Assembly (NCBI RefSeq): GCF_030817275.1
Contig: NZ_JAUSZD010000002.1
Coordinates: 1,178,001-1,242,000, forward strand
DNA length: 64,000 bases
Direction of reading: 5' to 3'
Origin: Paenibacillus sp. V4I7
Lineage (GTDB): Bacteria > Bacillota > Bacilli > Paenibacillales > NBRC-103111
How positions within the stretch are numbered: the first letter of the stretch is position 1; the number at the start of each line of letters is the position of its first letter. This document shows positions 51,001-58,963 of the stretch, piece by piece. The translations under genes and the position numbers were made by a program. The notes beneath the pieces are model-generated. The model worked only from the letters and a program-made list of their open reading frames with translations, was not told where the DNA came from and did no database searches.

Positions 51001-51753
51001 TCTAAGCCGGAAATCTACCAGGTGAAGGAAGGCGATCGGCAGGTAGCGCTGCAATATAGCGAAGTTGATGGCACGGATTCGTATGTGATCAGGTACACAC
51101 CCTCAACTGGGAACGAGTCCGGATCCGTAGAAAAATTGGCCAATCCGGGTTCTACGATCGTAACGGGATTGGAAAATGGCGTCACCTATTCGTTTGCGGT
51201 TATCGCTAAGCGAGGCGGAGAGGAGGCGGCGTCAGAGCCGATAGAGGTGACACCAATCGGGAACGCCAGCAAAGTGCTTTTCTATGTTGACGCAGGTGAC
51301 GGAACACCTTTCCAATTGGAGGACGGTGAGATGTTCGGTTCGCTTCAAACGCTGGAAGAGCAGCCGTATGGCAGTGATCCCGTTACAGGTATCAAGTGGG
51401 GTTACGAAGCCGATGACGGATCGACCTGGGCACACAGCAGTCCGACCGCCGCTTACGAATCGATTCGCCAATACGATGGGAACGACAACGGTAAGGGGCT
51501 TGCGTACCGCTTCCAGATTCCAAACGGCACTTACAATGTGACCGTCGGGTTCTTCGATCCGTGGAAAGCAAGTGATCGAATAATGAATTTGACCATCAAT
51601 GGAGAAACGAAACTGACCGGTTATGTCATTGGTTCGAAACAGGAAGCGAAAACGTTCGACAGCATCCTTGTGACAGACGGTGAACTCATCGTGAAAGCCG
51701 TCAAGGCAGGCGGTTCCAAACCGATGATAAGCTGGATCAAGGTGGAACAGTAA
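48082..51753 (+). CDS. Secreted GH30-family glycosidase with FN3 and carbohydrate-binding-like domains
   Basis: 1223 aa from TTG 48082, 8 bp after AAAGGGG. Signal peptide residues 1-30 (A-S-T-A-T cleavage region). Residues about 35-545 are a GH30-type barrel plus side beta domain: Y-Q-K-I-D-N-F-G-A-S-D-A-W, general acid E215 in S-P-I-N-E-P-T-W, nucleophile E355 in W-M-S-E-Y-C, W-Q-W-W-T-A. It is most like endo-beta-1,6-galactanases, but specificity is a guess. Then FN3-like modules (about 550-640, 640-725, 727-805), a concanavalin-like layer (815-975), another FN3 (980-1065) and a malectin/CBM-like end (1070-1223). Intact. A cre-like site lies upstream. Confidence 0.88.
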   Translation: MKSKLLKKFTATLLTSTCCFGLYGGSSTASTATEVSLPIDAFVSIDASAKYQKIDNFGASDAWSMEQLGKYWTDENKTRVADLLFSREKGIGLSSWRFNIGAGSTETDKSIITNPWRRAEAFKSDMDGGYDWGKQAGQQWFLKAAKDRGVGDLIAFVNSPPVWMTKNGHAQPDSTVGSTNLKEGYEDEFAAYLSDVLEHFKKEGLEFKYISPINEPTWDWNKAGQEGNRYNNEDIKRVILELFRQLQARGLSAQISAPDGVEITALLDDEVYKTFANKEQYTGGANSLGVGKYREYIKDLLGDPELKEAIGNKIASHSYWSDYSKPGDDRLGTLRELLGANLKKYDAAAKYWMSEYCILGSYGSGRDLGIDPALYVARTIHFDLAWANASAWQWWTAVSKEDYKDGLIYTDFNNAGDEQNILTSKILWALGNYSKFIRPGADRIALTGLDEQARSGLLGSAYKHDGEKTVTAVFVNDSQEDKRIKLSLSGLDEKDAISVMKSYITSGIRDLARGQDAPIQTDGTFETVIPARSVVTLNGDLVKDKKPEAPEIVNVKPMNKGLKIEFSAPKGAYEYEVRYGAQSDIREQKLTLMSDDAFVLQGLENGKPYFVTIRAGNKNGFGPPSKRVYGTPELLAPIGVKATGSDGGFKAIYDIETGVPSYRVRYGTQLGHYDKEVVSGTPNGTIQVDGLVNGTTYYGVVEAVDGQDVSPSSAQFQVKPDVPAPSKIIAIPGDNKAHLEFTPVEGATSYNVQVVSGSQIISTNKNSIELDGLTNGSPVAVRVSSIGKGGNGAGFTETMVTPKDEDVRLEDDFENMDMTLYQQDLSNWLMKDGLLKHASGGDNQGELGVNGLQLIDGTITAIAKQSTAGADWGIAFRGNSYAKGYMFGFENGALFIRRDGQNLAASAPFTAKLGELYQLEVRLNGKRIQAFIDGNRVFDLMDTVYTSGRAGLHSWADAEFSYLKIARETDNFKSKPEIYQVKEGDRQVALQYSEVDGTDSYVIRYTPSTGNESGSVEKLANPGSTIVTGLENGVTYSFAVIAKRGGEEAASEPIEVTPIGNASKVLFYVDAGDGTPFQLEDGEMFGSLQTLEEQPYGSDPVTGIKWGYEADDGSTWAHSSPTAAYESIRQYDGNDNGKGLAYRFQIPNGTYNVTVGFFDPWKASDRIMNLTINGETKLTGYVIGSKQEAKTFDSILVTDGELIVKAVKAGGSKPMISWIKVEQ

Positions 51754-52141
51754 CAATCGCTATAAATGCAAATTGTGTTGCTATACAAGGGCATTTATCT
51801 TTTCCAGAGTTGGGACAAGAACGTAACCATAAATCTGAAACCATCAAGAACAAATATGTTCTTGATGCCGACAACAAGTTCAAGGGACCGCGTCCGACGA
51901 CATAAACATATGTGAATTAAGATCCCCGTAAAATGGGGATCTTCTTGTTGGTGCGCCTCACATTCATTCGTGGAGATGGCTCGCCTCATTATCGGCGCGA
52001 GAAGGGAACGTCATTCTCCCGTGAACCCCAATTTTAGGAGGTTACTATTTTGAGAGAATACAGTATGGAAAGTTTAGGGCAAGCTTCAAGCATACACCTG
52101 AATAAATTCCAATTTTAAAATAGGTAGTTGGAAGGGGAGTT
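51754..52141. other. Non-coding stretch with hairpins and GACAAGAAC motifs
   Basis: No gene. It holds the inverted repeat CATCAAGAAC/GTTCTTGATG (51847-51872), a GGGACAAGAACGTAACC motif at 51811-51827, and a terminator GATCCCC/GGGGATC (51920-51942). The GACAAGAAC motif resembles those clustered at 56.55-56.70 kb. Confidence 0.5.
51918..51950 (+). terminator. Intrinsic terminator
   Basis: AAGATCCCC, GTAAAAT loop, GGGGATCTT then CTTGTT. Confidence 0.7.
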
Positions 52142-52748
52142 TTGTCTTTGCAAGAGAAATTTGATTCAGACTGGGCCCATGTAAATAAAATTGATGGAAT
52201 GGCTATTGATTTTGAAAAAAGGGTTAAGCCCAACAGAAACACAAATTTTGATTCTAAATTCTGAGTTATTTCAAGAATGGATATCAATTGAAAGATGCTT
52301 TTCAGTGCATTATCATGATATTGCTCGCTTTGAAGATTTATTATCTAATATGGAATTTGATAATTATGTAAGCAAACTAAAAAGTGTTGCTCTCCAAACG
52401 ATGCATGACAAGACCATCCCGAATGAAATTGAATGGAGTAAATATAATAATGGTCCTACCGTGATTGTCCACGGTTCAATAGAAATATTCGATAGGCTTT
52501 TTTATCAGGTAGGTATTAATATTTCACCATATAACCTAGGAATTCAAATTGGTCAATTATGTAAGACGATGAACTTTAACCAGCCCATTGGCTTGGTGAA
52601 ATTCCTAGCAATATTCACGAACAACGCAAGCGGTTTTTTTAATCTTGATATGGAAAAATTAGAAAAATTTATGGAAGAAGAAACTTTATTAGAACTGCCG
52701 ATGATCGGTGGCCTTGCTGCGTTAACCACAGTAAAATTGAACTATTAG
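52142..52748 (+). pseudogene. Unknown ~200-aa protein gene, frameshifted
   Basis: GGAAGGGGAG precedes TTG 52142 (or TTG 52148), which reads Q-E-K-F-D-S-D-W-A-H-V-N-K-I-D-G-M-A-I-D-F-E-K and runs to a stop at about 52264. The next frame from about 52205 continues G-L-S-P-T-E-T-Q-I-L-I-L-N-S-E-L to TAA 52746-52748. The join lies in the GAAAAAAGGG run at 52212-52221, so a one-base slip (real or a sequencing error) splits one gene of about 200 aa. No family recognised; soluble and mostly helical. Confidence 0.6.
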
Positions 52749-52835
52749 TTGAAAATAGACATAAAAATATAAGTAAATATTACTATTGTTTCTAAATTTG
52801 TATTGGGGTAAATTGATAAAATAAGAATGAATCAT

Positions 52836-52960
52836 ACTACGCTTAATTCTTTAGATTAAAGAAGCGGGGGAACCAAGTTTTCTGGGGTGAGTACACTTTT
52901 TTGAGTGTTAGGGTTAACTTTCAACCCGAATCCGTCAGCTAACTTCGTCAGCGTAGAAAG
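52836..52960 (+). ncRNA. c-di-AMP riboswitch (ydaO/yuaA leader)
   Basis: The conserved blocks of the ydaO element occur in order: GCGGGGGAACCAAG (52864-52877), GGGGTGAGT (52884-52892), a variable hairpin ACACT/AGTGT, GGGTTAACTTTCAACCCG (52911-52928), and AATCCGTCAGCTAACTTCGTCAGC (52929-52952). Ends TACGC (52838) and GCGTA (52951) can form P1. Such RNAs bind cyclic di-AMP and normally turn off cell-wall hydrolase or potassium-transport genes. The downstream gene starts at 53055. A clear terminator stem in the 95-bp platform was not resolved by eye. Confidence 0.85.
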
Positions 52961-53054
52961 AAAAAATGATAGAAACATTAATGGGTCCTTTATTTTTAGG
53001 GCTCTATTCCCTCGCTTCCTTTTTTCGTACAAGAGAAAAAAGGAGGAATTAGAC

Positions 53055-53441
53055 ATGCTTCTTAAGAGAGTAACCAAAGAGGTGAAGAACCTTTTTCAAT
53101 CGAAAAGATCAAACATTTCTGTACAACGTCAAGAAGAGATTCTTCACTTAAAGCTACGGTTGGAGGAGTTCGACATTGAATTTTCCAATTTGGCGTATCG
53201 GCCATCAGGCGTCGTAACACAGACTTTATTGGAAATAAGCAAAACGGTCGGACAAAACAATGACTTACTAAACCAACTAAGTTTGGAAAGGGAATTAGCG
53301 GATCAACAATTACTAGCCAATCGCATCGGCATTCCCCTGAAAATTTTGGAGGAACATCACAAATTTATCGTAACCATGGCTCATATTTTTGGTGGTCCGT
53401 ATCCTTGCCTCAGAGAGTACATTAGAAGCAGTATTATATGA
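53055..53441 (+). CDS. Hypothetical protein, 128 aa, under c-di-AMP riboswitch
   Basis: ATG 53055 follows AAAAAAGGAGGAATT; longer frames would run through the riboswitch and are unlikely. The 128-aa product has a basic amphipathic N-terminus (L-L-K-R-V-T-K-E-V-K-N-L-F-Q-S-K-R-S), then a helical stretch Q-E-E-I-L-H-L-K-L-R-L-E-E-F-D-I-E-F and V-V-T-Q-T-L-L-E-I-S-K-T-V-G-Q-N-N-D-L-L. No signal peptide or membrane helix, and none of the usual ydaO targets (hydrolase, KtrA, KupA). It may be a truncated or displaced gene behind a borrowed leader, or a new target. Confidence 0.6.
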   Translation: MLLKRVTKEVKNLFQSKRSNISVQRQEEILHLKLRLEEFDIEFSNLAYRPSGVVTQTLLEISKTVGQNNDLLNQLSLERELADQQLLANRIGIPLKILEEHHKFIVTMAHIFGGPYPCLREYIRSSII

Positions 53442-53558
53442 GCTTCGTTGAAAGATAAAGCTGCTTCTATATATTATTCGGTTGCTGATTCTACATTAAG
53501 CCCATCATAACCAACTTTTTTGTTCGTTTGTTATGGAAGTCACTCACATTTAATTCTT

Positions 53559-53635
53559 AATTCAACTAACAGAAAACGATACTTGAAATACGGCAGGCAG
53601 GCAGGCAGCCTGCTTTTTTCATTAAACTACCATAA
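53559..53635 (+). repeat. Array repeat copy 29
   Basis: Left arm CAACTAACAGAAAACGATACTT, centre CGGCAGGCAGGCAGGCAGCC/TGCTTTTTTC with three tandem GGCA units, degenerate right arm TTAAACTACCATAA. Confidence 0.65.
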
Positions 53636-53699
53636 AAATTAAAAATCTGGCAGTCGAAGAAAAAGAACAGCACTAAAGAAGACGCGGCTCATTCATTTT

Positions 53700-54750
53700 T
53701 TAAACGTTGTAGCCTAAGGTTTCAAGTCTTCGAACTGAGTTCCGTACAATAGCTCCAAGTTTTTGCTTATCATAATAATCTTCACCTAAGTCTACATACA
53801 TGTCTTTTTTTGTCAGCAGATAATAAGCGATTCTTAGCATGGCATGGGCTACAACAATAGCTGCTCTTTTCCTGCCTTTTCGTGCTAATGTTCGCCTATA
53901 CATAGCACCAAGATAGTTTTTGGAGGCACCTACGGAATGTGCGGCTTCTGTTAATGCAGATTTTAAATATTTGTTTCCTTTTTTTTCCTTAGAAGACTTC
54001 CGTTTGCCTGCACTCTCATTATGTCCTGGTACGAGAGCTGCCCAAGAACAGAAATGAGCCGCACTTGGAAACTGGTTTTTAATGTTTGTTCCTATTTCAG
54101 CTAAGATTTGTTCAGCCATTCGAGTTGCAATTCCAGGTATAGAATCTAATCGCTCTATGTCTTCCTGATCTGAGATAACTCTCTGGGCAACCTCTTGATC
54201 TAATATCGCAATTTGTTCGGTGAGGAAGTCAATGTGGGTTAAAATGGTTTTAAGCATCATGCGTTGATGAGGATTTACGTAACCTCGAAGAGCGAGTTCG
54301 AGTTCATCTTTTTTCTTTTTCATAGTGCGCCGAGCGAAGCTTGCTAGTTTCTCAGGATCTTCTTCACCGTCTGCGATGGCGTGAAGCATGTCCTTAGACG
54401 AGACCCCCATAATATCTGAAACTACAGAGCCCAGTTTGATGTTTGCTCCCTCTAGCACTGGTAGAGCTTTCATATGCTGGGCGTTTACAACTAAAAATTC
54501 AATATCTTCAGCTTCTAATAGGTTAACAATTGGCTTCCAGAATACGCCTGTACTCTCCATAGCTACGTGGGTACAACCATGCTTTTTAATCCAGTCAATT
54601 AACTAGATTAGAAATACGGTTTTAGTAGAAAACGTTTGAATCTCCTTTCCTTCGGGTGTCATTGTACATGCAGTAATGGATTCCTTATGAACATCCACAG
54701 GCTCTAAGGCACCATAGTTGATCGACCCTCCTCACCCAGCCGTAGTAGAA
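53700..54750 (-). pseudogene. IS110-family transposase, broken by nonsense codon
   Basis: The 286-codon frame from 54560 to 53700 covers M-E-S-T-G-V-F-W-K-P-I (end of the DEDD/RuvC-like domain) and the C-terminal transposase_20 domain with L-D-S-I-P-G-I-A and A-A-L-V-P-G-H-N-E-S-A-G-K-R. Upstream in the same frame TAG (about 54604) interrupts T-V-F-L-I-stop-L-I-D-W-I-K-K-H-G-C-T-H-V-A, and before it D-V-H-K-E-S-I-T-A-C-T-M-T-P-E-G-K-E-I matches the normal N-terminus (D-V-H-K). So a nearly full copy with a nonsense codon and an altered start. IS ends were not identified. Confidence 0.82.
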
Positions 54751-54810
54751 GTATTGACGGATTTTATCCATTTTCATCCTCTGTGGTGCAGCGCTGTGCG
54801 ACTGAAGTAT

Positions 54811-54900
54811 TTGACAGAAAACGAATCTTGTATCATAATAGAATGAACATTCGATCTAAACCATTTAATTGGAATAGAATGAACGTTCAATATATAATTT
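54811..54900 (+). promoter_or_regulatory. Promoter with two TetR-type operators before SDR gene
   Basis: TTGACA (54811) and CATAAT (54834) with a 17-bp spacer. Immediately downstream GAATGAACATTCGATC (54841-54856) and, 20 bp later, GAATGAACGTTCAATA (54877-54892) are related palindromes. A third, GAATGATCATTCGATC (55818-55833), lies before the tetR gene. Shared consensus GAATGANCNTTCRAT; likely bound by the TetR protein encoded next. Confidence 0.7.
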
Positions 54901-54913
54901 GGAGGTATTAACA

Positions 54914-55735
54914 ATGAGTAAAACAGTTTTTATTACGGGAACCAGTTCAGGCTTGGGAAAACTTACGGCGATTCGGTTTGCTGAAATGGGCTGGAACGTA
55001 GCTGCAACCATGCGTACACCCGACAAAGAAACGGAGCTTACCGGTTACGATAATATCAAAATTTTCAAACTGGACGTCACCAATGTACATGAAGTTCAAA
55101 CATCGGTAGATCAAGCCATTGCCGCGTTCGGTAAGATCGACGTCGTCATCAATAATGCAGGTATGGGGACTTACGGTTCGTTGGAATTAGCCCAAGAGGA
55201 AGCGATCGACTGGCAATTCGCCGTTAATACGCGAGGACCGATCAATGTCATTCGTAAATTTATACCACATTTCAGAGCCAATGGCGGAGGCATGTTCATC
55301 AATATTAGCTCTTTCATGGGAATCACGACAGCGGTGCCGCTCGGATCTCTCTATAATATGTCGAAATTTGCTTTGGAAGGACTGACGGAAGGTCTTTATT
55401 ACGAACTGAAGCCGTTGAATATCGAGCTTAGATTGATCGAGCAGGGAGGTTCTACAGGAAATAATTTCAAGAACAGTATCACTTGGAACCGAGATGATAA
55501 CATACATGATTACGATAATCTGATGACGAAAGTGCAGAATTTAATGAATCATGCGGAATCCAGCTCTACATTGGATGATCCTCAGATTATCACGGATGCC
55601 ATAGCCGCTTTGGCGACTAGAGAGAGCAATAAATTTCGCACTGTCATCGGAACAGCAGGCAATGATCTGATGGCGCTTAGAAATTCTGTGTCCATAGAAG
55701 AATATTTGGAGACGATCGCTAAGAATTATATGTAA
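54914..55735 (+). CDS. Short-chain dehydrogenase/reductase (classical SDR)
   Basis: 273 aa from ATG 54914 (TTTGGAGGTATTAAC upstream). Cofactor motif T-G-T-S-S-G-L-G, D-V-T-N, structural N-N-A-G-M-G, catalytic S in N-I-S-S-F and Y-N-M-S-K with Y and K spaced correctly. Cofactor likely NADP(H) because of the R-T-P after strand 2. Substrate unknown. Flanked by TetR operators and followed by the tetR gene, 122 bp downstream. Confidence 0.92.
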   Translation: MSKTVFITGTSSGLGKLTAIRFAEMGWNVAATMRTPDKETELTGYDNIKIFKLDVTNVHEVQTSVDQAIAAFGKIDVVINNAGMGTYGSLELAQEEAIDWQFAVNTRGPINVIRKFIPHFRANGGGMFINISSFMGITTAVPLGSLYNMSKFALEGLTEGLYYELKPLNIELRLIEQGGSTGNNFKNSITWNRDDNIHDYDNLMTKVQNLMNHAESSSTLDDPQIITDAIAALATRESNKFRTVIGTAGNDLMALRNSVSIEEYLETIAKNYM

Positions 55736-55817
55736 GCCCATTATGAAACGCTTCGTCATAACGCCAGGTCGATCTGACAATCTTGACTACGGATTGTATG
55801 AGGTGTATGTTAGATTA

Positions 55818-55833
55818 GAATGATCATTCGATC
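55818..55833 (+). promoter_or_regulatory. TetR-type operator before tetR gene
   Basis: GAATGATCATTCGATC contains the perfect palindrome GAATGATCATTC and matches the two sites at 54841 and 54877. It lies 25 bp before the tetR start, allowing autoregulation. Confidence 0.65.
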
Positions 55834-55857
55834 TTATGGTGGGAGCGGGATAACCTA

Positions 55858-56448
55858 ATGTTTGAGAACTATAACAAGGTGCAGCAGGCTGTCCTTGAAA
55901 CAACACTTAACATCATCATCCGAAAGGAATTACAGGCTACCTCAATGGCGCTTATCGCCAAGGAGTCTGGTGTATCGACCGGGAATATTTATCATTATTT
56001 CAAAAGTAAAGAAGATATCGTTAACGAATTGTACAAAGCCATTGTTACGTTTAACGGAGAGTATGTGCGAGGAGGCTTGCTGAAGGGCACAACGATTCGT
56101 GAAAAGTTTGAATTAGGTTGGAATCGAGTTATCGAATTGGGTAAACAATATCCTCAGGGCTTTCAATTTATTGAGCAGTATTCGTTCTCGCCTTACATTT
56201 ACGAAGAGGTAAAGCAAGAAGTCTATACCGGCGGATGGTGTGGGCCAATGAACGAGTTATATCAAGAAGCCATTCAGGAGAAGCTGTTTATCCCGATGAA
56301 TCCGAAAATGATGGTGCAGATGCATTACGGCACATTTGTTTATATGTTGAAGGCCCATCTACAGGGAATCTTTGAGTTAAGCAGTGAGGACGTCAGTAGT
56401 GCAATCCGTTCGTGTTGGAATGCTGTAACTCTTAGAGATGTAACGTAG
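55858..56448 (+). CDS. TetR-family transcriptional regulator
   Basis: 196 aa from ATG 55858 with GGGAGCGGG upstream. N-terminal helix-turn-helix T-S-M-A-L-I-A-K-E-S-G-V-S-T-G-N-I-Y-H-Y-F-K-S-K-E-D-I-V is typical TetR. The C-terminal ligand domain is variable, with many aromatic residues. It should repress the SDR gene and itself through the shared palindromes. Confidence 0.93.
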   Translation: MFENYNKVQQAVLETTLNIIIRKELQATSMALIAKESGVSTGNIYHYFKSKEDIVNELYKAIVTFNGEYVRGGLLKGTTIREKFELGWNRVIELGKQYPQGFQFIEQYSFSPYIYEEVKQEVYTGGWCGPMNELYQEAIQEKLFIPMNPKMMVQMHYGTFVYMLKAHLQGIFELSSEDVSSAIRSCWNAVTLRDVT

Positions 56449-56458
56449 GTAGATGGCC

Positions 56459-56514
56459 AAAAGCCACCCTCAAAGGAAGTCCGATAACAACCTTTGAGGG
56501 CGGCTTCTGTTTTT
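56459..56514 (+). terminator. Terminator after tetR gene
   Basis: AAGCCACCCTCAAAGG and CCTTTGAGGGCGGCTT pair over about 15 bp, followed by CTGTTTTTA. Confidence 0.85.
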
Positions 56515-56585
56515 ATGGGTGGGGCATAGTCGTCATTCTCGTCAACTTCAAGCGAGTCAAGAACAATTCGGCATCATATTTGTCG

Positions 56586-56690
56586 AGTGACAAGAACATG
56601 ATCTCATTAATTGCCGCGTAAATCGTGGTTTTTTTGTTTTATGGGATAATGTTCTTGTCAAAACCAAATGACAAGAACATTATCTCATTC
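56586..56690. repeat. Inverted and direct TGACAAGAACAT repeats, possible transposon end
   Basis: TGACAAGAACATGATCTCATT (56588-56608), inverted GGGATAATGTTCTTGTCA (56643-56660), and TGACAAGAACATTATCTCATT (56669-56689). The last two form a 16-bp perfect inverted repeat around 7 bp. A weaker GAGTCAAGAACAATTC lies at 56554-56569. Multiple spaced ~20-bp sites resemble transposase-binding ends of Tn7/Tn5090-like elements; no transposase gene is adjacent. Confidence 0.5.
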
Positions 56691-56891
56691 CCGACGAGAC
56701 TCATTGAAGAGGATATAACGAAATCGAAGGCACACCTGCCTAGGGGGTTAAGCTGATGGAAGATTTACGCAACAGCGCCATGTGCAGTGGACGGAATAGC
56801 ATTGTTGCTCAGGAAGCATATTTGACGAGGACTGGTAAGGACTTTATTTATAAAACAGGATGTTCTTAAGGGTCATTTGAAAATAAAAGTG

Positions 56892-56973
56892 GATTGAACT
56901 AACGGGGTTACTTCAACAATACCGCAAAGGCAGCCGACGCGCATGGATCGGCGGCCTTTGTTGCGCTATGGGG
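56892..56973 (+). repeat. Array repeat copy 30
   Basis: Left arm GAACTAACGGGGTTACTTC, long central hairpin CGCAAAGGCAGCCGA/TCGGCGGCCTTTGTTGCG (about 56922-56966), right arm degenerate (CTATGGGGATTAA). Confidence 0.7.
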
Positions 56974-57516
56974 ATTAATAAAGATAACTGTGTGGAAAAA
57001 TGATGAAAAGAAAACGGTAGGTGATGGTTTCATGATGCGAGGATTGCTGTCGTTACTCTTGATATGCGGAGTATGCGCCTTCTTGGCAGGGTCGATTATA
57101 TGCCTCGGTGTTTAAAGATTGGACTTGTCCGCGATCCATAGCGACACTCAAAGAGTTTCCGTCCCCAATTGATCTAAAAGGTCAATCAACGGCAGAGATT
57201 ATTACAGGATGGAGAAAATATATGGAAACGATCTGGCGGATCCACGGGCATTCAGAAGGCAGCAGAGCTCCTTGCTAAAGCAGAACAGAGCGTTGGGGAG
57301 TCTGTTGCACTCAGTGAGGCCAAGAGCTTTACTGAATGATAGAATCTTTTTACTTCAATTATTCAGTTATTTATTTGTTTCGACACCATTTGCTATTGAT
57401 AATCGAGTGGATTGTTTACGGCGGTACAGATTTATGTTTCTATGTAGTAAAAATATTCTATCTTTTAGTAAAGCGATTACATTCTTCGACAGGCCAGAAA
57501 ATCGTATGATATGAAA

Positions 57517-57530
57517 TGTAAGCGGTTTTA
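57517..57530 (+). promoter_or_regulatory. cre-like site before ABC transporter operon
   Basis: TGTAAGCGGTTTTA fits the CcpA site consensus (TGWAAGCGKTTWCA, one mismatch), about 25 bp before the binding-protein start, where CcpA would block transcription. Confidence 0.6.
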
Positions 57531-57553
57531 TAAATAACGGGGAGGCAAACAAA

Positions 57554-58891
57554 ATGAAGATGTTCAGAAAGATAACAAGCTTGGGTTTAGCTGCAGTTTT
57601 AACGGTGACACTGGCTGCGTGCGGAAGTACGAAAAGCGATAGCAAACAACCTGCAGATTCCAACTCGCCAAAGTCTACGGCCAATGCTGCTGAGAAAATC
57701 AATCTCACGATGTGGTCGCAGTTTTCCGATCCTAACTCCAAGGATGGCGGATTTATCGGCTTTTACAAAGCGTTGGATGCGACGAAAGCAAAGTTTCCCA
57801 ATGTAGAAATCGAACATACGGGGATCGGGGGAGAAGCCTATAAAACGAAGATTAAGACGGCTTCAGCAGCAAATGACTTGCCCGACATTTTCTTCTCTTG
57901 GGGCGGAGGCTTCGCACAGCCATTCGTTGCAGGAAATCGCATTTTACCGATGCAGGATCTTGTAAAAGACGGAACTATCAACAAGCTGGTCCCAGGAACG
58001 ACGGACAATTTCACGTTCGACAATAAGCTTTACGGGCTTCCGACGAATATCGCAACTGCGAACCTTTATATCAATACGGAGCTATTCCAAGCCGCAGGCG
58101 CCAAAGTTCCTGCCACTTGGGAGGACTTGTTAGCTGACATTAACGCTCTAAAGGCCAAAAATATTACGCCTATCGCACTGGGGGCAAAAGACAGATGGCC
58201 TGCGATGTTCTGGAACTCCATTTTGGACATCCGCATGGGGGGAACAGCTGCAGTCAATGCAGCTTTGAATAAGACAGGATCTTTCAATACGCTGGAATTC
58301 CAGGCCGCCAGCCGCAAGTACAAGGAGCTGATTGACGCCAAGGCATTCGGGGAAAATCCACTAGGGACTTCCTATGATGAGTCAATCAATATGTTCTTAA
58401 CTGGCAAAGCCGCCATCTTGTACATGGGCGCTTGGGTGAACGGACAGATCAATGCACCAGAATCTGCGGTTAAAGGGAAGGTTGAAGTGGTGAAATTTCC
58501 GACGATTTCAGGTGGGAAAGGCAATGCCGATGAATGGCATGGCGGTTCCGGAGAATCCTTCTTTATTAATAAAGATGTAAAAAATAAAGATCGCGTGTGG
58601 GAAGTTTATAAATATTTCATGGAGACGATGGCGAAGGAAGTATACCTTGCTGGTTCCGGTTCCTCCGCATGGAAAGGCGATCTTGGCGACACCTCGAAGG
58701 TAGACCCGCTTGCTGTTAAAATTGGCCAACTCTCTGCGAAAGCGACAGGTTTCTCTTACTGGTGGGATCAGATGTTGTCTGGTAATGATACGGAGTCTAT
58801 GTTCGGTTCACTGATGAAATTCACAGCTGGAAAGGTATCGCCTGAGGACTTTAATAAAGAACTGCAAAGTAAAATAAATCCTGGCAAATAG
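57554..58891 (+). CDS. Sugar ABC transporter substrate-binding lipoprotein
   Basis: 445 aa from ATG 57554 after GGGGAGGC. Signal peptide with lipobox L-A-A-C (C23), then family-1 solute-binding fold: I-N-L-T-M-W-S-Q-F-S-D, D-I-F-F-S-W-G-G-G, Y-G-L-P-T-N-I-A-T-A, G-K-A-A-I-L-Y-M-G-A-W. Binds an oligosaccharide outside the cell and hands it to the two permeases encoded downstream. A cre-like site upstream suggests glucose repression. No ATPase gene is in the operon; a shared MsmX-type ATPase is probable, as is usual in this group. Confidence 0.95.
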   Translation: MKMFRKITSLGLAAVLTVTLAACGSTKSDSKQPADSNSPKSTANAAEKINLTMWSQFSDPNSKDGGFIGFYKALDATKAKFPNVEIEHTGIGGEAYKTKIKTASAANDLPDIFFSWGGGFAQPFVAGNRILPMQDLVKDGTINKLVPGTTDNFTFDNKLYGLPTNIATANLYINTELFQAAGAKVPATWEDLLADINALKAKNITPIALGAKDRWPAMFWNSILDIRMGGTAAVNAALNKTGSFNTLEFQAASRKYKELIDAKAFGENPLGTSYDESINMFLTGKAAILYMGAWVNGQINAPESAVKGKVEVVKFPTISGGKGNADEWHGGSGESFFINKDVKNKDRVWEVYKYFMETMAKEVYLAGSGSSAWKGDLGDTSKVDPLAVKIGQLSAKATGFSYWWDQMLSGNDTESMFGSLMKFTAGKVSPEDFNKELQSKINPGK

Positions 58892-58963
58892 AGACGAAAG
58901 ATATCTAATCGAAGAAATTGGCGGAAAGCAGCTTCCGCCAGTTTGATTAGGGGAGGGAGAACC

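Larger units (their letters stand above)
56516..57553. other. Kilobase without an intact gene: transposon-end-like repeats and fragments
   Basis: Contents in order: a cluster of TGACAAGAAC motifs (56554-56690); a 37-codon ORF (56756-56869) of unknown nature; repeat copy 30; a 27-codon ORF starting at ATG 57032 that looks like an isolated signal sequence; scattered coding-like fragments, for example I-Q-K-A-A-E-L-L-A-K-A-E-Q-S-V-G-E near 57255-57310, that do not join into a gene; then an AT-rich promoter region with a cre-like site before the ABC operon. Confidence 0.6.

Noticed and set aside
52905..53054. N-terminal extension of the 128-aa gene
   Set aside because: The extension translates the riboswitch and its platform. 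ATG 53055 has a strong AAGGAGG site.
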